From Nitrososphaeria archaeon (GTDB taxonomy: Archaea; Thermoproteota; Nitrososphaeria; Nitrososphaerales; Nitrososphaeraceae), in the NCBI GenBank assembly GCA_021324715.1, contig JAJPIN010000043.1:1-24613 (forward strand): 24,613 nucleotides of DNA. The letters run 5' to 3'. Under the pieces are notes generated by a model. That model saw only the letters and a program-made list of their open reading frames with translations, did not search any database and was not told where the DNA came from. Numbering within the stretch: position 1 is the stretch's first letter; each line of letters opens with the position of its first letter. Shown in pieces: positions 1 through 9,253 of this stretch. Made by a program: the position numbers and the translations under genes.

Positions 1-112
1 ACCATGAAATTCTCATTTAACGTATACCATAAAATTAGCAAAAATAAAGCAATTTTACATAATTAATTGATGTGAAAAATTATTATATCTTTTTGATTTA
101 TTGAATCATGAC
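1..112. promoter_or_regulatory. Left-edge intergenic region with promoter of first gene
   Basis: Very AT-rich stretch. A TATA-like box (attattatatc, about 79-89) lies about 25-30 nt before the ATG at 113, which fits a leaderless transcript starting at that codon. A 20-codon frame from the ATG at 4 ends near 66, but nothing supports it as a gene. Confidence 0.4.
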
Positions 113-778
113 ATGTCAAGTTTTTCGGAGGATGATATTCGACGGGCAGCAGAAGTACGTGAATGGTTGATGAAAGAGGTTACCAACAAAAAAGAGGAAC
201 TGGACAAACTTCGCCAAACACTTTTTATTGTGGATTCCATTTTAAAAAAGGTAAGCTTCATAACCGCTTCAAATCTAGAATCTTCTGCTACTAATTTAAA
301 GGAGAAAATTGTTCCAGAATTCCAATTGGTAAACGAAAAAAGGATTACTAATACAGAGCATGGTTCTAATCCAGCTACGAAGTTAACAAGTACCGATAAT
401 ACCCGTAACGATAATCAGGAAATGGAAATTAGGCCCATAAAGCGCGCAAAAGATGATCTTCTGATATCGAGTGCAGTATACAATTCAACTTACGTTACCA
501 TACAACTTTCAAATGACATCATTTTAAATATTAATACACCTCCGTTCAAGTCCTTTTTCATAAATCGTATTTTGGAAGGCATGAAGACGAAAGATAGAGA
601 AAAGTTTCAAAAAGGTGAAATTAATGAGAGTCAAATCATAGAATATAAAGTAGATACAGATGAACATGGAGACATTAGAAGCATTACGGTTTCAAATTAT
701 AGAGAAAGAGAACGGCTTAATGAAATTTTTAATACGGCAACATGGGTACTTACAAGAATGCTAGAAAAAGGAAATTAA
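113..778 (+). CDS. Conserved-looking coiled-coil protein of unknown function
   Basis: I do not recognise a named family. The first 55 residues are charged and heptad-like, rich in E/K/L (AAEVREWLMKEV, KKEELDKLRQ), and suggest a coiled coil. Residues about 60-115 are polar and low complexity, probably a linker. The last 100 residues alternate hydrophobic and charged positions like a folded alpha/beta domain (STYVTIQLSND, RSITVSNYRERERL). There are no membrane segments or metal ligands. A TTG at 101 is in frame, but the ATG at 113 is preferred because the TATA-like box lies at the right distance for a leaderless start there. The gene ends 7 nt before guaA and is probably cotranscribed with it. 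A regulatory or scaffold role is possible but unsupported. Confidence 0.75.
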   Translation: MSSFSEDDIRRAAEVREWLMKEVTNKKEELDKLRQTLFIVDSILKKVSFITASNLESSATNLKEKIVPEFQLVNEKRITNTEHGSNPATKLTSTDNTRNDNQEMEIRPIKRAKDDLLISSAVYNSTYVTIQLSNDIILNINTPPFKSFFINRILEGMKTKDREKFQKGEINESQIIEYKVDTDEHGDIRSITVSNYRERERLNEIFNTATWVLTRMLEKGN

Positions 779-785
779 CGCAGAT

Positions 786-2318
786 ATGGATAAAATCGTA
801 GTACTTGATTTTGGATCACAATACAGCCATCTAATTTGTAGACGGATTCGTGAGTCCAACGTATATTGTGAACTTTTACCATTTAATTCTCCTGCAAGCT
901 TGATTAAAAAATTACAACCAAAAGGTATAGTATTATCGGGTGGTCCATCTAGTGTATATCAAAAAGGTTCTCCGAAGCCAGATATCGAAATTTTTAAAAT
1001 GGGAATTCCTGTCCTAGGAATTTGTTACGGTCATCAACTTATTGTCGATCATTTCAACGGAAAAATAAAACGTTTTGATAACAGAGAATATGGTTATTCC
1101 GATTTGGTAATTGACAATAATTCGGATTTATTTAAAGGGATTAATAAGAAGATAAAATGTTGGATGAGCCACGCCGATGCAGCTGAAATAATTCCCAATG
1201 ATTTTGAGATTTTAGCTCATACGGAAAATTCAGACTCTGCCGCGATAGCAAATCGAGTTAGAAAATTTTATGGAATCCAATTCCATCCAGAAGTATCGCA
1301 TACTGAAGAAGGAAATAGAATTCTGAGAAACTTTTCCCAAACAATTAGTAAGGCAAAACCCGATTGGTCAATGCAAAGTTTTATTGACTTTTCTATCAAA
1401 GATATCAAAAATAAAGTCGGGGATAGTAGAGTACTATGTGCCATTAGTGGTGGAATCGATTCAACAACTCTGGCTGTATTACTAAATAAGGCAATAGGTA
1501 AGAATTTGACGTGTGTTTTTGTCAATAACGGATTATTAAGATTAAATGAGGAAATACAGGTTCATGAATTAATAAACAAATATCTGGGTATTAACACCGT
1601 TAAAATTAATGCAGAGGAACGATTTTTGTCCAATTTAAAAGGCATAAGCGATCCAGAACAGAAGAGAAAGATCATCGGGGAAGAATTCGCTCAAGTATTT
1701 GTGGAGGTAACAAGAGACTACGGCCCGTTTCAATGGCTAGCCCAAGGTACCCTGTATCCAGACGTAATTGAAAGCGGCCTTTCTAAAGGCCCAGCCGCCG
1801 TCATCAAGACGCACCATAATGTTGGGGGTTTACCTGAATGGCTCAATCTGAAGGTGTTAGAACCTTTTAGGAGTTTGTATAAGGACGAAGTAAGACAAAT
1901 TGCGGCTCTTTTAGAAATCCCAGATGAAATCATAAAAAGACATCCCTTTCCAGGCCCAGGATTAGCAGTTCGAATTATTGGTGAAGTCACCGATGAAAAA
2001 ATTAGAATTGTTAGACAAGCAAGTAATATTGTTGAAAATGAATTAATGACATCAGGTTGGTATAATAAGGTATGGCAGGCATATGCAGCTGTTGGTGATG
2101 ACCTTGCAGTCGGTGTACTTGGTGATGAAAGAGTATATGGTCATATAGTAACAGTAAGGATCGTGGAATCTTTGGATGCGATGACGGCTGACTGGTCAAG
2201 AATACCCTTTGATTTACTATCCAAAATTAGTAATAGAATAACTAATGAAATTAATGGTGTAACTTGGGTTACTTATACCATATCAAGCAAACCACCAGCT
2301 ACTATCGAACCACAATAA
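786..2318 (+). CDS. guaA: GMP synthase (glutamine-hydrolysing)
   Basis: Converts XMP, ATP and glutamine to GMP in de novo purine synthesis (cytosol). The full two-part enzyme is visible. The N-terminal class I glutamine amidotransferase has the nucleophile in GICYGHQ (Cys80) and the His167/Glu169 dyad in GIQFHPEV. The ATP-pyrophosphatase domain has its P-loop at SGGIDSTT (221-228). The C-terminal dimerisation/XMP-binding domain includes RHPFPGPGLAVR and the tail KPPATIEP. At 510 aa it matches the fused form; many euryarchaea instead encode the two parts as separate genes. ATG start, no clear Shine-Dalgarno, 7 nt after the upstream gene. Its stop codon lies 1 nt from the stop of the convergent PfkB kinase gene. 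Confidence 0.97.
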   Translation: MDKIVVLDFGSQYSHLICRRIRESNVYCELLPFNSPASLIKKLQPKGIVLSGGPSSVYQKGSPKPDIEIFKMGIPVLGICYGHQLIVDHFNGKIKRFDNREYGYSDLVIDNNSDLFKGINKKIKCWMSHADAAEIIPNDFEILAHTENSDSAAIANRVRKFYGIQFHPEVSHTEEGNRILRNFSQTISKAKPDWSMQSFIDFSIKDIKNKVGDSRVLCAISGGIDSTTLAVLLNKAIGKNLTCVFVNNGLLRLNEEIQVHELINKYLGINTVKINAEERFLSNLKGISDPEQKRKIIGEEFAQVFVEVTRDYGPFQWLAQGTLYPDVIESGLSKGPAAVIKTHHNVGGLPEWLNLKVLEPFRSLYKDEVRQIAALLEIPDEIIKRHPFPGPGLAVRIIGEVTDEKIRIVRQASNIVENELMTSGWYNKVWQAYAAVGDDLAVGVLGDERVYGHIVTVRIVESLDAMTADWSRIPFDLLSKISNRITNEINGVTWVTYTISSKPPATIEPQ

Positions 2319-2319
2319 T

Positions 2320-3360
2320 TTACTGATACTGTGTATGGATGAAATCTATCGCTTCTGCTATAGTAGGAGGTTCGAATTCTATTTTTCCAATATATAATGA
2401 CGCATACGCGTTTGAAAATAATAACCTTTCAGTTGTATCAAGACCCACAAAATATCCCACAAGATCTGCAGAGTCCCAACAATCGCCAGATCCTGTTAGT
2501 TTCTTTGGTACAGTATCGAAGGAATTAACAAATATGACTTCCTTTCCATCAGACCATGCAACACCAATCCTAGTATGAAGATCGATTTTTAGTCCAAATT
2601 CGGCTGACAATGTTTTCACAGCTACTTTTACATTTTCAATATGATTTAAATCCAGAGATAATCGGGACTCGAGATTGCATGCTTTTAAAAGGGAAGTACA
2701 TTCATTCTGATTAATGCTTAATACGTCTATTGTATAGCTTAATTTTTTCAATGTATCTCTAAATTCTTCCTTTCTCGTTTCTATATCCGCAGGATCCAAG
2801 AAATGAAAAGATTTAGGAGAATTTGTAAAAAGATGGTAAGCTAGATCGGTCCCCTTAATGTTGCTTCCCCAATTTGTCAGAACTATACTTTTAGCGGACT
2901 TTATTATCTCAAAATCACTAGGGAGGCTAATCAATTCAGGACCAAAATTCTTATTGTCACCTACGTCACTTATCATCACATTTGCATATGATTCTCCGTT
3001 GTCATGAAACTCAAATGACGTAGTAGTCCCATGTTTGCCATTTTTTATTATAAGGTTAATTCTTCTTCCAAATCTTGAGAAGATTGTATGAAGTATTGAT
3101 GATCCAATGTTATCCGCAACGGTAAATAATGTAACGGATAGTCCCATTTTAGCCAAGCAGTAAGCAACATTAACTGCATTTCCACCCTTAACATCAAAAG
3201 TATTTACTCCCCTTATACTTCCGCCTCCAATCGTTGTTTTGCTATTAATCATCCTAAAGAGATCATCTTTAGAATTTATTTTAATAAACCTGTCTAAAAA
3301 AAAATCAGGAAGTACAACTATATTACCTTCGAAATCAAGCCGTTTTAGTTTTTCGAACAT
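2320..3360 (-). CDS. PfkB/ribokinase-family carbohydrate or nucleoside kinase
   Basis: ATP-dependent small-molecule kinase of the ribokinase superfamily; the substrate cannot be told from sequence. The N-terminal signature is GGNAVNVA (59-66). The C-terminal signature TGSGDCWDSA (289-298) corresponds to the family DTxGAGD motif, with Asp293 as the expected catalytic base. A substrate-loop-like GGGSIRG lies at 45-51. Length (346 aa) is slightly longer than typical bacterial members. ATG at 3360. Convergent with guaA, the stop codons one base apart, so the two genes are not one operon. A nucleoside kinase or a sugar kinase are both reasonable; the position beside guaA is only a hint. Confidence 0.85.
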   Translation of the reverse strand: MFEKLKRLDFEGNIVVLPDFFLDRFIKINSKDDLFRMINSKTTIGGGSIRGVNTFDVKGGNAVNVAYCLAKMGLSVTLFTVADNIGSSILHTIFSRFGRRINLIIKNGKHGTTTSFEFHDNGESYANVMISDVGDNKNFGPELISLPSDFEIIKSAKSIVLTNWGSNIKGTDLAYHLFTNSPKSFHFLDPADIETRKEEFRDTLKKLSYTIDVLSINQNECTSLLKACNLESRLSLDLNHIENVKVAVKTLSAEFGLKIDLHTRIGVAWSDGKEVIFVNSFDTVPKKLTGSGDCWDSADLVGYFVGLDTTERLLFSNAYASLYIGKIEFEPPTIAEAIDFIHTQYQ

Positions 3361-3470
3361 TCACTAAAATTATTAGATATCTATGATTTTATTTAAAACG
3401 TTTCAATATTCAAAAAAAGGAGATGTTACTTTATGCGTTTTGTAAGAATTTGATATGAAATAAAATGAAG

Positions 3471-5165
<1,695 letters not shown>

Positions 5166-5473
5166 CCCACATATCACCTAAATAGAATACCATACGTTTT
5201 ATCATGCCTCTTTTAAAGTTTTAGAAAAAATGAACACAGCTAATTTGAAGTATGCCGATGATGATTCTAGCACTCGTTCCGGACAAGTTGATACTCTATG
5301 AGGTGTCATGAAATTTTCAATAGGCAAAATAATCCAATTTGCTTATCATATTCTATATTCATAAAGCCGCAGTCCTAATGAAATATCTAGATAGTAAATT
5401 ACCTGCTAATTCATGTTTAAATAATTGATCATTCATATTGCCTCTAACCATAAATCTGACGGGGTACAAATTA
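5166..5473. promoter_or_regulatory. Divergent promoter region, thermosome / ctaB
   Basis: For the thermosome (minus strand) a TATA-like element lies at about 5209-5219 and a GGTGAT Shine-Dalgarno near 5173-5178. For ctaB (plus strand) a TATA-like tgtttaaataa lies at about 5413-5423, placing a transcription start near 5441-5447. The middle (5225-5400) contains no recognisable gene. Confidence 0.5.
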
Positions 5474-6361
5474 TTGATTCAAGAAGTAACTGTCACAGAT
5501 CGGCTTAAAAATTATTATGAACTTACTAAGCCAAAAATTTGGTACCTCTTAGTATTTACTACATTTGGTTCAGCTGTAACTGCATCCTATTTGACTGATA
5601 ACTTTCTCTCACCGGTCCAATGGATCTATCTCCTTGTAGGTATAGTTGCGGGATCTGCAGCAGCAGACGCCTTAACCGGGTACAATGATCGAGATATAGA
5701 CGCCATAATGGATAGGACAAAAGCTCGCCCAATACCTTCTGGCAGGATTGCCCCCAAGAATGCACTCATTTTTGGATTACTTCTAGCGGCCATATCCCTA
5801 TTCTGCGCTTGGTCAATTAACTACTTGACGTTTGGACTCATGGCCTTTGGTCTTTTCGATAACATTATTGTATACAGCAAATGGTTGAAGAGAAAGAGTC
5901 AAACGAATATTATACTTGGAGGCTTCTCTGGTGCGGTACCTGCACTAATAGGATACGTGGCAGTTACAACAGAGAACATAGAGGTAGGCTTAATAATGGC
6001 TGGTTTAGTTTTCCTGTGGATTCCAACCCATATTTGGAGTTTGGCCTTGCATGTAAAAAAAGACTATACGAAAGCTGGGGTGCCAATGCTCCCAGTTGTT
6101 GCCGGTGAAAAAAGATCTGTGCAAGTGATAGCAGGTACAACGCTTCTAATGGTTGCGTTTAGTATTATACCCTTTTTCTTGAATCAATTTGGCTTGATCT
6201 ACTTTGCGACTGCCATAGTAGGAGGAATAATTATGATAGTCGCCTCATTACGGCTATTGGTTAGGCCCAATGAGAAAGCTTCGTGGCTGCTTTTCAAAAT
6301 CTCGAGTCCCTATTTGACTGCTCTGTTCATTGCATTCATGATTGATGCTATATTTCAATAA
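5474..6361 (+). CDS. ctaB: Heme O synthase (protoheme IX farnesyltransferase)
   Basis: Membrane prenyltransferase of the UbiA superfamily. It attaches a farnesyl group to heme b to give heme O, the precursor of heme A for terminal oxidases. The first Asp-rich motif is GYNDRDIDAIMDRT followed by KARPIPSGRI. The second region, PTHIWSLALHVKKDYTKAGVPMLPV, is specific to the CtaB/CyoE branch rather than quinone or lipid prenyltransferases. Several hydrophobic membrane segments alternate through the protein. The frame is open from a TTG at 5438, but a TATA-like box at 5413-5423 would start transcription downstream of it. The TTG at 5474 leaves about 14 residues before the first conserved block, as is common in the family; the start is therefore uncertain. 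Its last 7 nt overlap the end of the convergent nep1. Confidence 0.93.
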   Translation: MIQEVTVTDRLKNYYELTKPKIWYLLVFTTFGSAVTASYLTDNFLSPVQWIYLLVGIVAGSAAADALTGYNDRDIDAIMDRTKARPIPSGRIAPKNALIFGLLLAAISLFCAWSINYLTFGLMAFGLFDNIIVYSKWLKRKSQTNIILGGFSGAVPALIGYVAVTTENIEVGLIMAGLVFLWIPTHIWSLALHVKKDYTKAGVPMLPVVAGEKRSVQVIAGTTLLMVAFSIIPFFLNQFGLIYFATAIVGGIIMIVASLRLLVRPNEKASWLLFKISSPYLTALFIAFMIDAIFQ

Positions 6362-7041
6362 CCATAGTTTTCACAATCATATAGAACTCTTGCAATTACG
6401 ACGTGAGATTCTAAGCTATAGGGACTTATAGAATATACACTGTCGCATGCTCTACTTACTGCTTCTGAAAAATTTCCTCTTTGAAACCCTCCGACCACAA
6501 AACAATACTTTTTGGAACTATCTACAACATGTTTCCGTAAAATATCGCATATTTTAGTCTGGGTTCCCTTAACTGATAGTCCAAGAACTAGATCTGGTCT
6601 AATAATTTTATCTATCAAATCACTAAAGTCAACACCCTCTCTCAATTCTATTAAATTCGGTGTTTTCTTCTTTTTGGGATTGTTAAAGATGCCAGCCATC
6701 AGTCTTTCGAACCTAAAATAATTTTTTGGTATTCTCAGTTCTTGATTTAATAATATTAATTTATTATCAAACGTGGATACATAAACCTGCAATTTTTTCT
6801 GCTTAAATAATGGAGTCGAAAGTGCTTCAATAAGATCGAAATGCACTATATCTGGTCTACCACGTTTCCACCATTGTTCGATATTTTGTTCAACCATGGC
6901 TTTATGATGATAGCTAATGTCTAAGAGAATCTCATTTGGATGTCTACCAGTTCTTTGACAATGATTCTTTACAGAGGGATGATTACTAAGAATTTCAGGT
7001 ACCAATTCTAATGCTGCTTCAGCAATCACTAGAGAATACAA
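6355..7041 (-). CDS. nep1: rRNA small-subunit pseudouridine methyltransferase Nep1
   Basis: SPOUT-class enzyme that N1-methylates a pseudouridine in 16S rRNA and helps ribosome small-subunit assembly. Recognised from the start LVIAEAALELVP, then HPSVKNHCQRTGRHPNEILLD, RGRPDIVHFDLIEAL, and the C-terminal knot VVGGFQRGNFSEA with YSISPYSLESHVV, where SAM binds. Length 228 aa is normal. The start is a TTG (MYSLVIAEA...), which reproduces the usual family N-terminus. The gene diverges from rnp4 across 91 AT-rich bases and its 3' end overlaps ctaB by 7 nt. Confidence 0.95.
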   Translation of the reverse strand: MYSLVIAEAALELVPEILSNHPSVKNHCQRTGRHPNEILLDISYHHKAMVEQNIEQWWKRGRPDIVHFDLIEALSTPLFKQKKLQVYVSTFDNKLILLNQELRIPKNYFRFERLMAGIFNNPKKKKTPNLIELREGVDFSDLIDKIIRPDLVLGLSVKGTQTKICDILRKHVVDSSKKYCFVVGGFQRGNFSEAVSRACDSVYSISPYSLESHVVIARVLYDCENYGY

Positions 7042-7132
7042 TCAAACTTACAGCTAATTCACTAGGAAATATGACATTTATTTCATAGCATTTTAATATA
7101 TTAGAATAGAACAACTGGTAAAATGATCTTTA
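7042..7132. promoter_or_regulatory. Divergent nep1 / rnp4 promoter region
   Basis: AT-rich 91-bp spacer. ttttaatata at 7091-7100 is a suitable TATA box for rnp4, about 33 nt before its ATG. The minus strand reads gaaataaatg around 7073-7084, a possible TATA for nep1. Both boxes are inferred from spacing only. Confidence 0.4.
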
Positions 7133-7438
7133 ATGAATAAGAAGATTATAGAAATGATAGCAATTGAAAGAATAGAAATATTGATCAATAACGCATTGAG
7201 AGAAATAAATGATAATGAAAAATTGTCACAATCTTATGCAAATATGGCCCTAAAAATTGCAATGCGTGTTAGAATACGAATGCCATATTCCATACGCCAG
7301 CTATTTTGTAGAAAATGTAAGGAATTTATTGTTCCTGGAGTTAATTCCAGAGTAAGAACAGGAAGAACCAAGGTAAAATGTATTAGAATTACCTGCATGA
7401 AATGCAATCATGTCTATAGAAAGCTAATTTCAATCTAG
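7133..7438 (+). CDS. rnp4: Ribonuclease P protein component 4 (Rpp21/Rpr2 family)
   Basis: Protein subunit of archaeal RNase P, which removes 5' leaders from pre-tRNA. The 101-aa chain has a basic helical N-terminal half followed by a zinc ribbon made of Cys59/Cys62 (FCRKCKEF) and Cys88/Cys91 (TCMKCNH), the arrangement expected for Rpp21. The stretch between the two Cys pairs is rich in Arg and Lys, fitting RNA binding. ATG start. Neighbours are other RNA and ribosome genes (nep1, rps19e). Confidence 0.9.
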   Translation: MNKKIIEMIAIERIEILINNALREINDNEKLSQSYANMALKIAMRVRIRMPYSIRQLFCRKCKEFIVPGVNSRVRTGRTKVKCIRITCMKCNHVYRKLISI

Positions 7439-7694
7439 AAATATTATCAAGTCCACTTTTATTGAATGTAACAATCTATACTTTACTTTACCTCTTTACT
7501 ATTTGGAAGAATCGAAATTTGCTCTAATTCAATGATCGCGTTTAATCCGACCATCTAGATTCTGCTGGGGTTTATTCCTGCCCTCACGTTGAAAATTGGA
7601 TGATCCATGACCTTTATTGTCAAAAATTTGTTAGAACCAACTTAGTTCAATAAAATGATTTATAAGGGAATTTCCAAGAAAGTTATAGAATATT
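7439..7694. promoter_or_regulatory. Intergenic region with rps19e promoter
   Basis: 256 bp without an open frame of note. A TATA-like gatttataagg at about 7657-7667 lies about 30 nt before the rps19e ATG. Nothing else is recognised. Confidence 0.45.
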
Positions 7695-8147
7695 ATGGCT
7701 AAGGCTTATGATATTCCTGCAGATGTATTAATTACTCATTTGGCAGAAAATTTGAAAAAGGATAAAAAAATTGAGGTTCCTCAATGGTCTCAATTCGTTA
7801 AGACAGGTTGCCATGTTGAAAAAATTCCCCAAAATAAAGATTGGTGGTACATGCGATGTGCCTCATTGTTAAGGAAAGTGTACATTAATGGTCCGATTGG
7901 TATCTCTAATCTTAGAAGTGAGTATGGCGGTAAAAAACAGATTGGTTATAATGTTGCTCATCATAAAAGAGCTGGCGGTGCAATAGTAAGAAGGGCCCTA
8001 CAGCAACTAGAAACTGCTGGTTATATAGCAAAAAAGAATAAAGGTAGAACTATTTCTGACGAAGGAATGAAAAAAGTTGATAGACTAGCCACTGAAATTT
8101 ACAAGGAAATTGTTAATTCAAGGCCAGAAATAGCAAGATATGGCTAA
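7695..8147 (+). CDS. rps19e: 30S ribosomal protein S19e
   Basis: Structural protein of the archaeal/eukaryotic small ribosomal subunit. Recognised by YDIPADVLITHLAENLK, VPQWSQFVKTG, the family hallmark DWWYMRCASLLRKVYINGPIGISNLRSEYGG (split here only by position), and HHKRAGGAIVRRALQQLETAGY near the end. Its 150 residues are the normal size. ATG start shortly after a TATA-like box. It is followed 31 nt later by the PDCD5-like gene, a neighbourhood found in many archaea. Confidence 0.97.
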   Translation: MAKAYDIPADVLITHLAENLKKDKKIEVPQWSQFVKTGCHVEKIPQNKDWWYMRCASLLRKVYINGPIGISNLRSEYGGKKQIGYNVAHHKRAGGAIVRRALQQLETAGYIAKKNKGRTISDEGMKKVDRLATEIYKEIVNSRPEIARYG

Positions 8148-8178
8148 ATAATAATTAATAGTGAATAGTGATTAGAAC

Positions 8179-8463
8179 ATGTCTGTTTCACCATCAGATA
8201 ATAACGCCGAAGAGGCAAGAAAACGCGAAGCAGAAGCAATGATGAGACAAAAAGTATTAATGGTTTTGTTGGATCAGGAAGCAAGACAAAGACTCACGAA
8301 CGTAAGGATGGTTAAACCGGACCTTGCACTTGCGGTAGAAAATTATCTTATATCATCGGCTTCAACAGGAAAATTGAACAGAGCCTTAAGTGACGAAGAA
8401 CTTAAGCAGCTACTGGTTAATCTACAACAACCGAAAAAACAGTTTAAAATAAATCGTGTTTGA
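8179..8463 (+). CDS. DNA-binding protein, PDCD5/TFAR19 family
   Basis: Small helical nucleic-acid-binding protein homologous to eukaryotic PDCD5. The exact archaeal role is not settled. Visible features: a charged N-terminal helix (AEEARKREAEAMMRQKVLMVLLDQEARQRLTNVRMV), then KPDLALAVENYLI and a C-terminal ALSDEELKQLLVNLQ, all typical of the family; 94 aa. GTGAT at 8168-8172 is a Shine-Dalgarno-like element 6 nt before the ATG, consistent with translation from a polycistronic rps19e message. Confidence 0.93.
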   Translation: MSVSPSDNNAEEARKREAEAMMRQKVLMVLLDQEARQRLTNVRMVKPDLALAVENYLISSASTGKLNRALSDEELKQLLVNLQQPKKQFKINRV

Positions 8464-8704
8464 CTCGAGCTTCCTGCTAGTCGAAAATTAGGTTTAATAA
8501 TTAAGTCAACAGCTGTTGGAAAAATGTACCTCAGCTGAGTCCTGCTTGTCCTCAGAAAATTGTTTTTAGGCTCAACTGGCATGTGATATACTTGTCTATG
8601 TAATCCATTTTGAATTGAAATTCAATTGTATTTGAAATGTGTAAAAGCAAGATAAATATTTATATACAAATAATTAGTATACTAATAATTAGGATATATC
8701 GGTA
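8464..8704 (+). promoter_or_regulatory. marR promoter with palindromic operator candidates
   Basis: Contains a TATA-like atatttatata at about 8657-8665, and a perfect 14-bp palindrome ATTAGTATACTAAT at 8673-8686 that extends to 22 bp with one mismatched pair. The palindrome falls where the transcription start should be, as expected for an autorepressed MarR gene. Further upstream are AATTGAA-A-TTCAATT (8613-8627), CAACAGCTGTTG (8507-8518) and CTCAGCTGAG (8530-8539). Confidence 0.6.
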
Positions 8705-9223
8705 ATGCAAACCTATGATTATCGGAACAGTATCGGATTTATAGTTAACAGAACCGCCAAGGTTTTTGTCAAGGCCCTAGATTCTGAATTACGTGGAAAG
8801 GTAGGGGTCAGTTTTGGTCAGTGGAAGATATTGGTAATATTGTCGATCCAAGATGGTATTACCCAAAAGGAAATTGCTAATAAACTCGAACTCGAAGCAG
8901 CAACAATTATTCCAATTATCGATAAAATGGAAAAAGAAGGACTCGTAGTAAGACAAGCGGATAAATCCGATAGGCGAAACAATAGGATATACCGTACAGA
9001 CAAAGCCGACGCCATATGGGAGCAAATGATCGAATGTGCAACAAAAATTAGAGAAATTTCTGTGAAAGACGTTTCTGAAAAGCACATAACAATTATGCGT
9101 AACTGTTTGGAAAAGATCTGTAACAATCTTAATACGCACTTTAATCTTGGCTGTGACACCAGTGATGCTTCCTCTGTTGATATATCAATTCCCTCATCTA
9201 ACAGGAATGTGAAGAGAAAGTAA
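8705..9223 (+). CDS. MarR-family transcriptional regulator
   Basis: Winged-helix repressor-type protein. Residues about 35-100 carry the MarR signature: VSFGQWKILVILS, then the helix-turn-helix DGITQKEIANKLELEAATIIPIIDKMEKEGLV, and the wing RQADKSDRRNNRIYRT, with the conserved D-x-R-(R) of the family. Flanking helices would form the dimer interface. The last 30 residues are Ser-rich and not conserved-looking. ATG start 18 nt after a 14-bp palindrome. The next gene is a multidrug-type exporter 30 nt downstream on the same strand, so the natural reading is local control of that exporter, with the ligand unknown. Confidence 0.9.
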   Translation: MQTYDYRNSIGFIVNRTAKVFVKALDSELRGKVGVSFGQWKILVILSIQDGITQKEIANKLELEAATIIPIIDKMEKEGLVVRQADKSDRRNNRIYRTDKADAIWEQMIECATKIREISVKDVSEKHITIMRNCLEKICNNLNTHFNLGCDTSDASSVDISIPSSNRNVKRK

Positions 9224-9253
9224 ACCCTATGGAAGGAGTGATGTAGTAATAAA

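Noticed and set aside
2370..2393. GGTTCGAATTC resembling a tRNA T-loop
   Set aside because: It lies inside the PfkB kinase coding sequence, lacks a closing stem, and no anticodon or D arm can be drawn around it.
5258..5320. ATGATGA resembling a C box of a C/D guide RNA, in the thermosome/ctaB spacer
   Set aside because: No matching D box (CTGA) or terminal stem at a suitable distance; a 7-base match is expected by chance.
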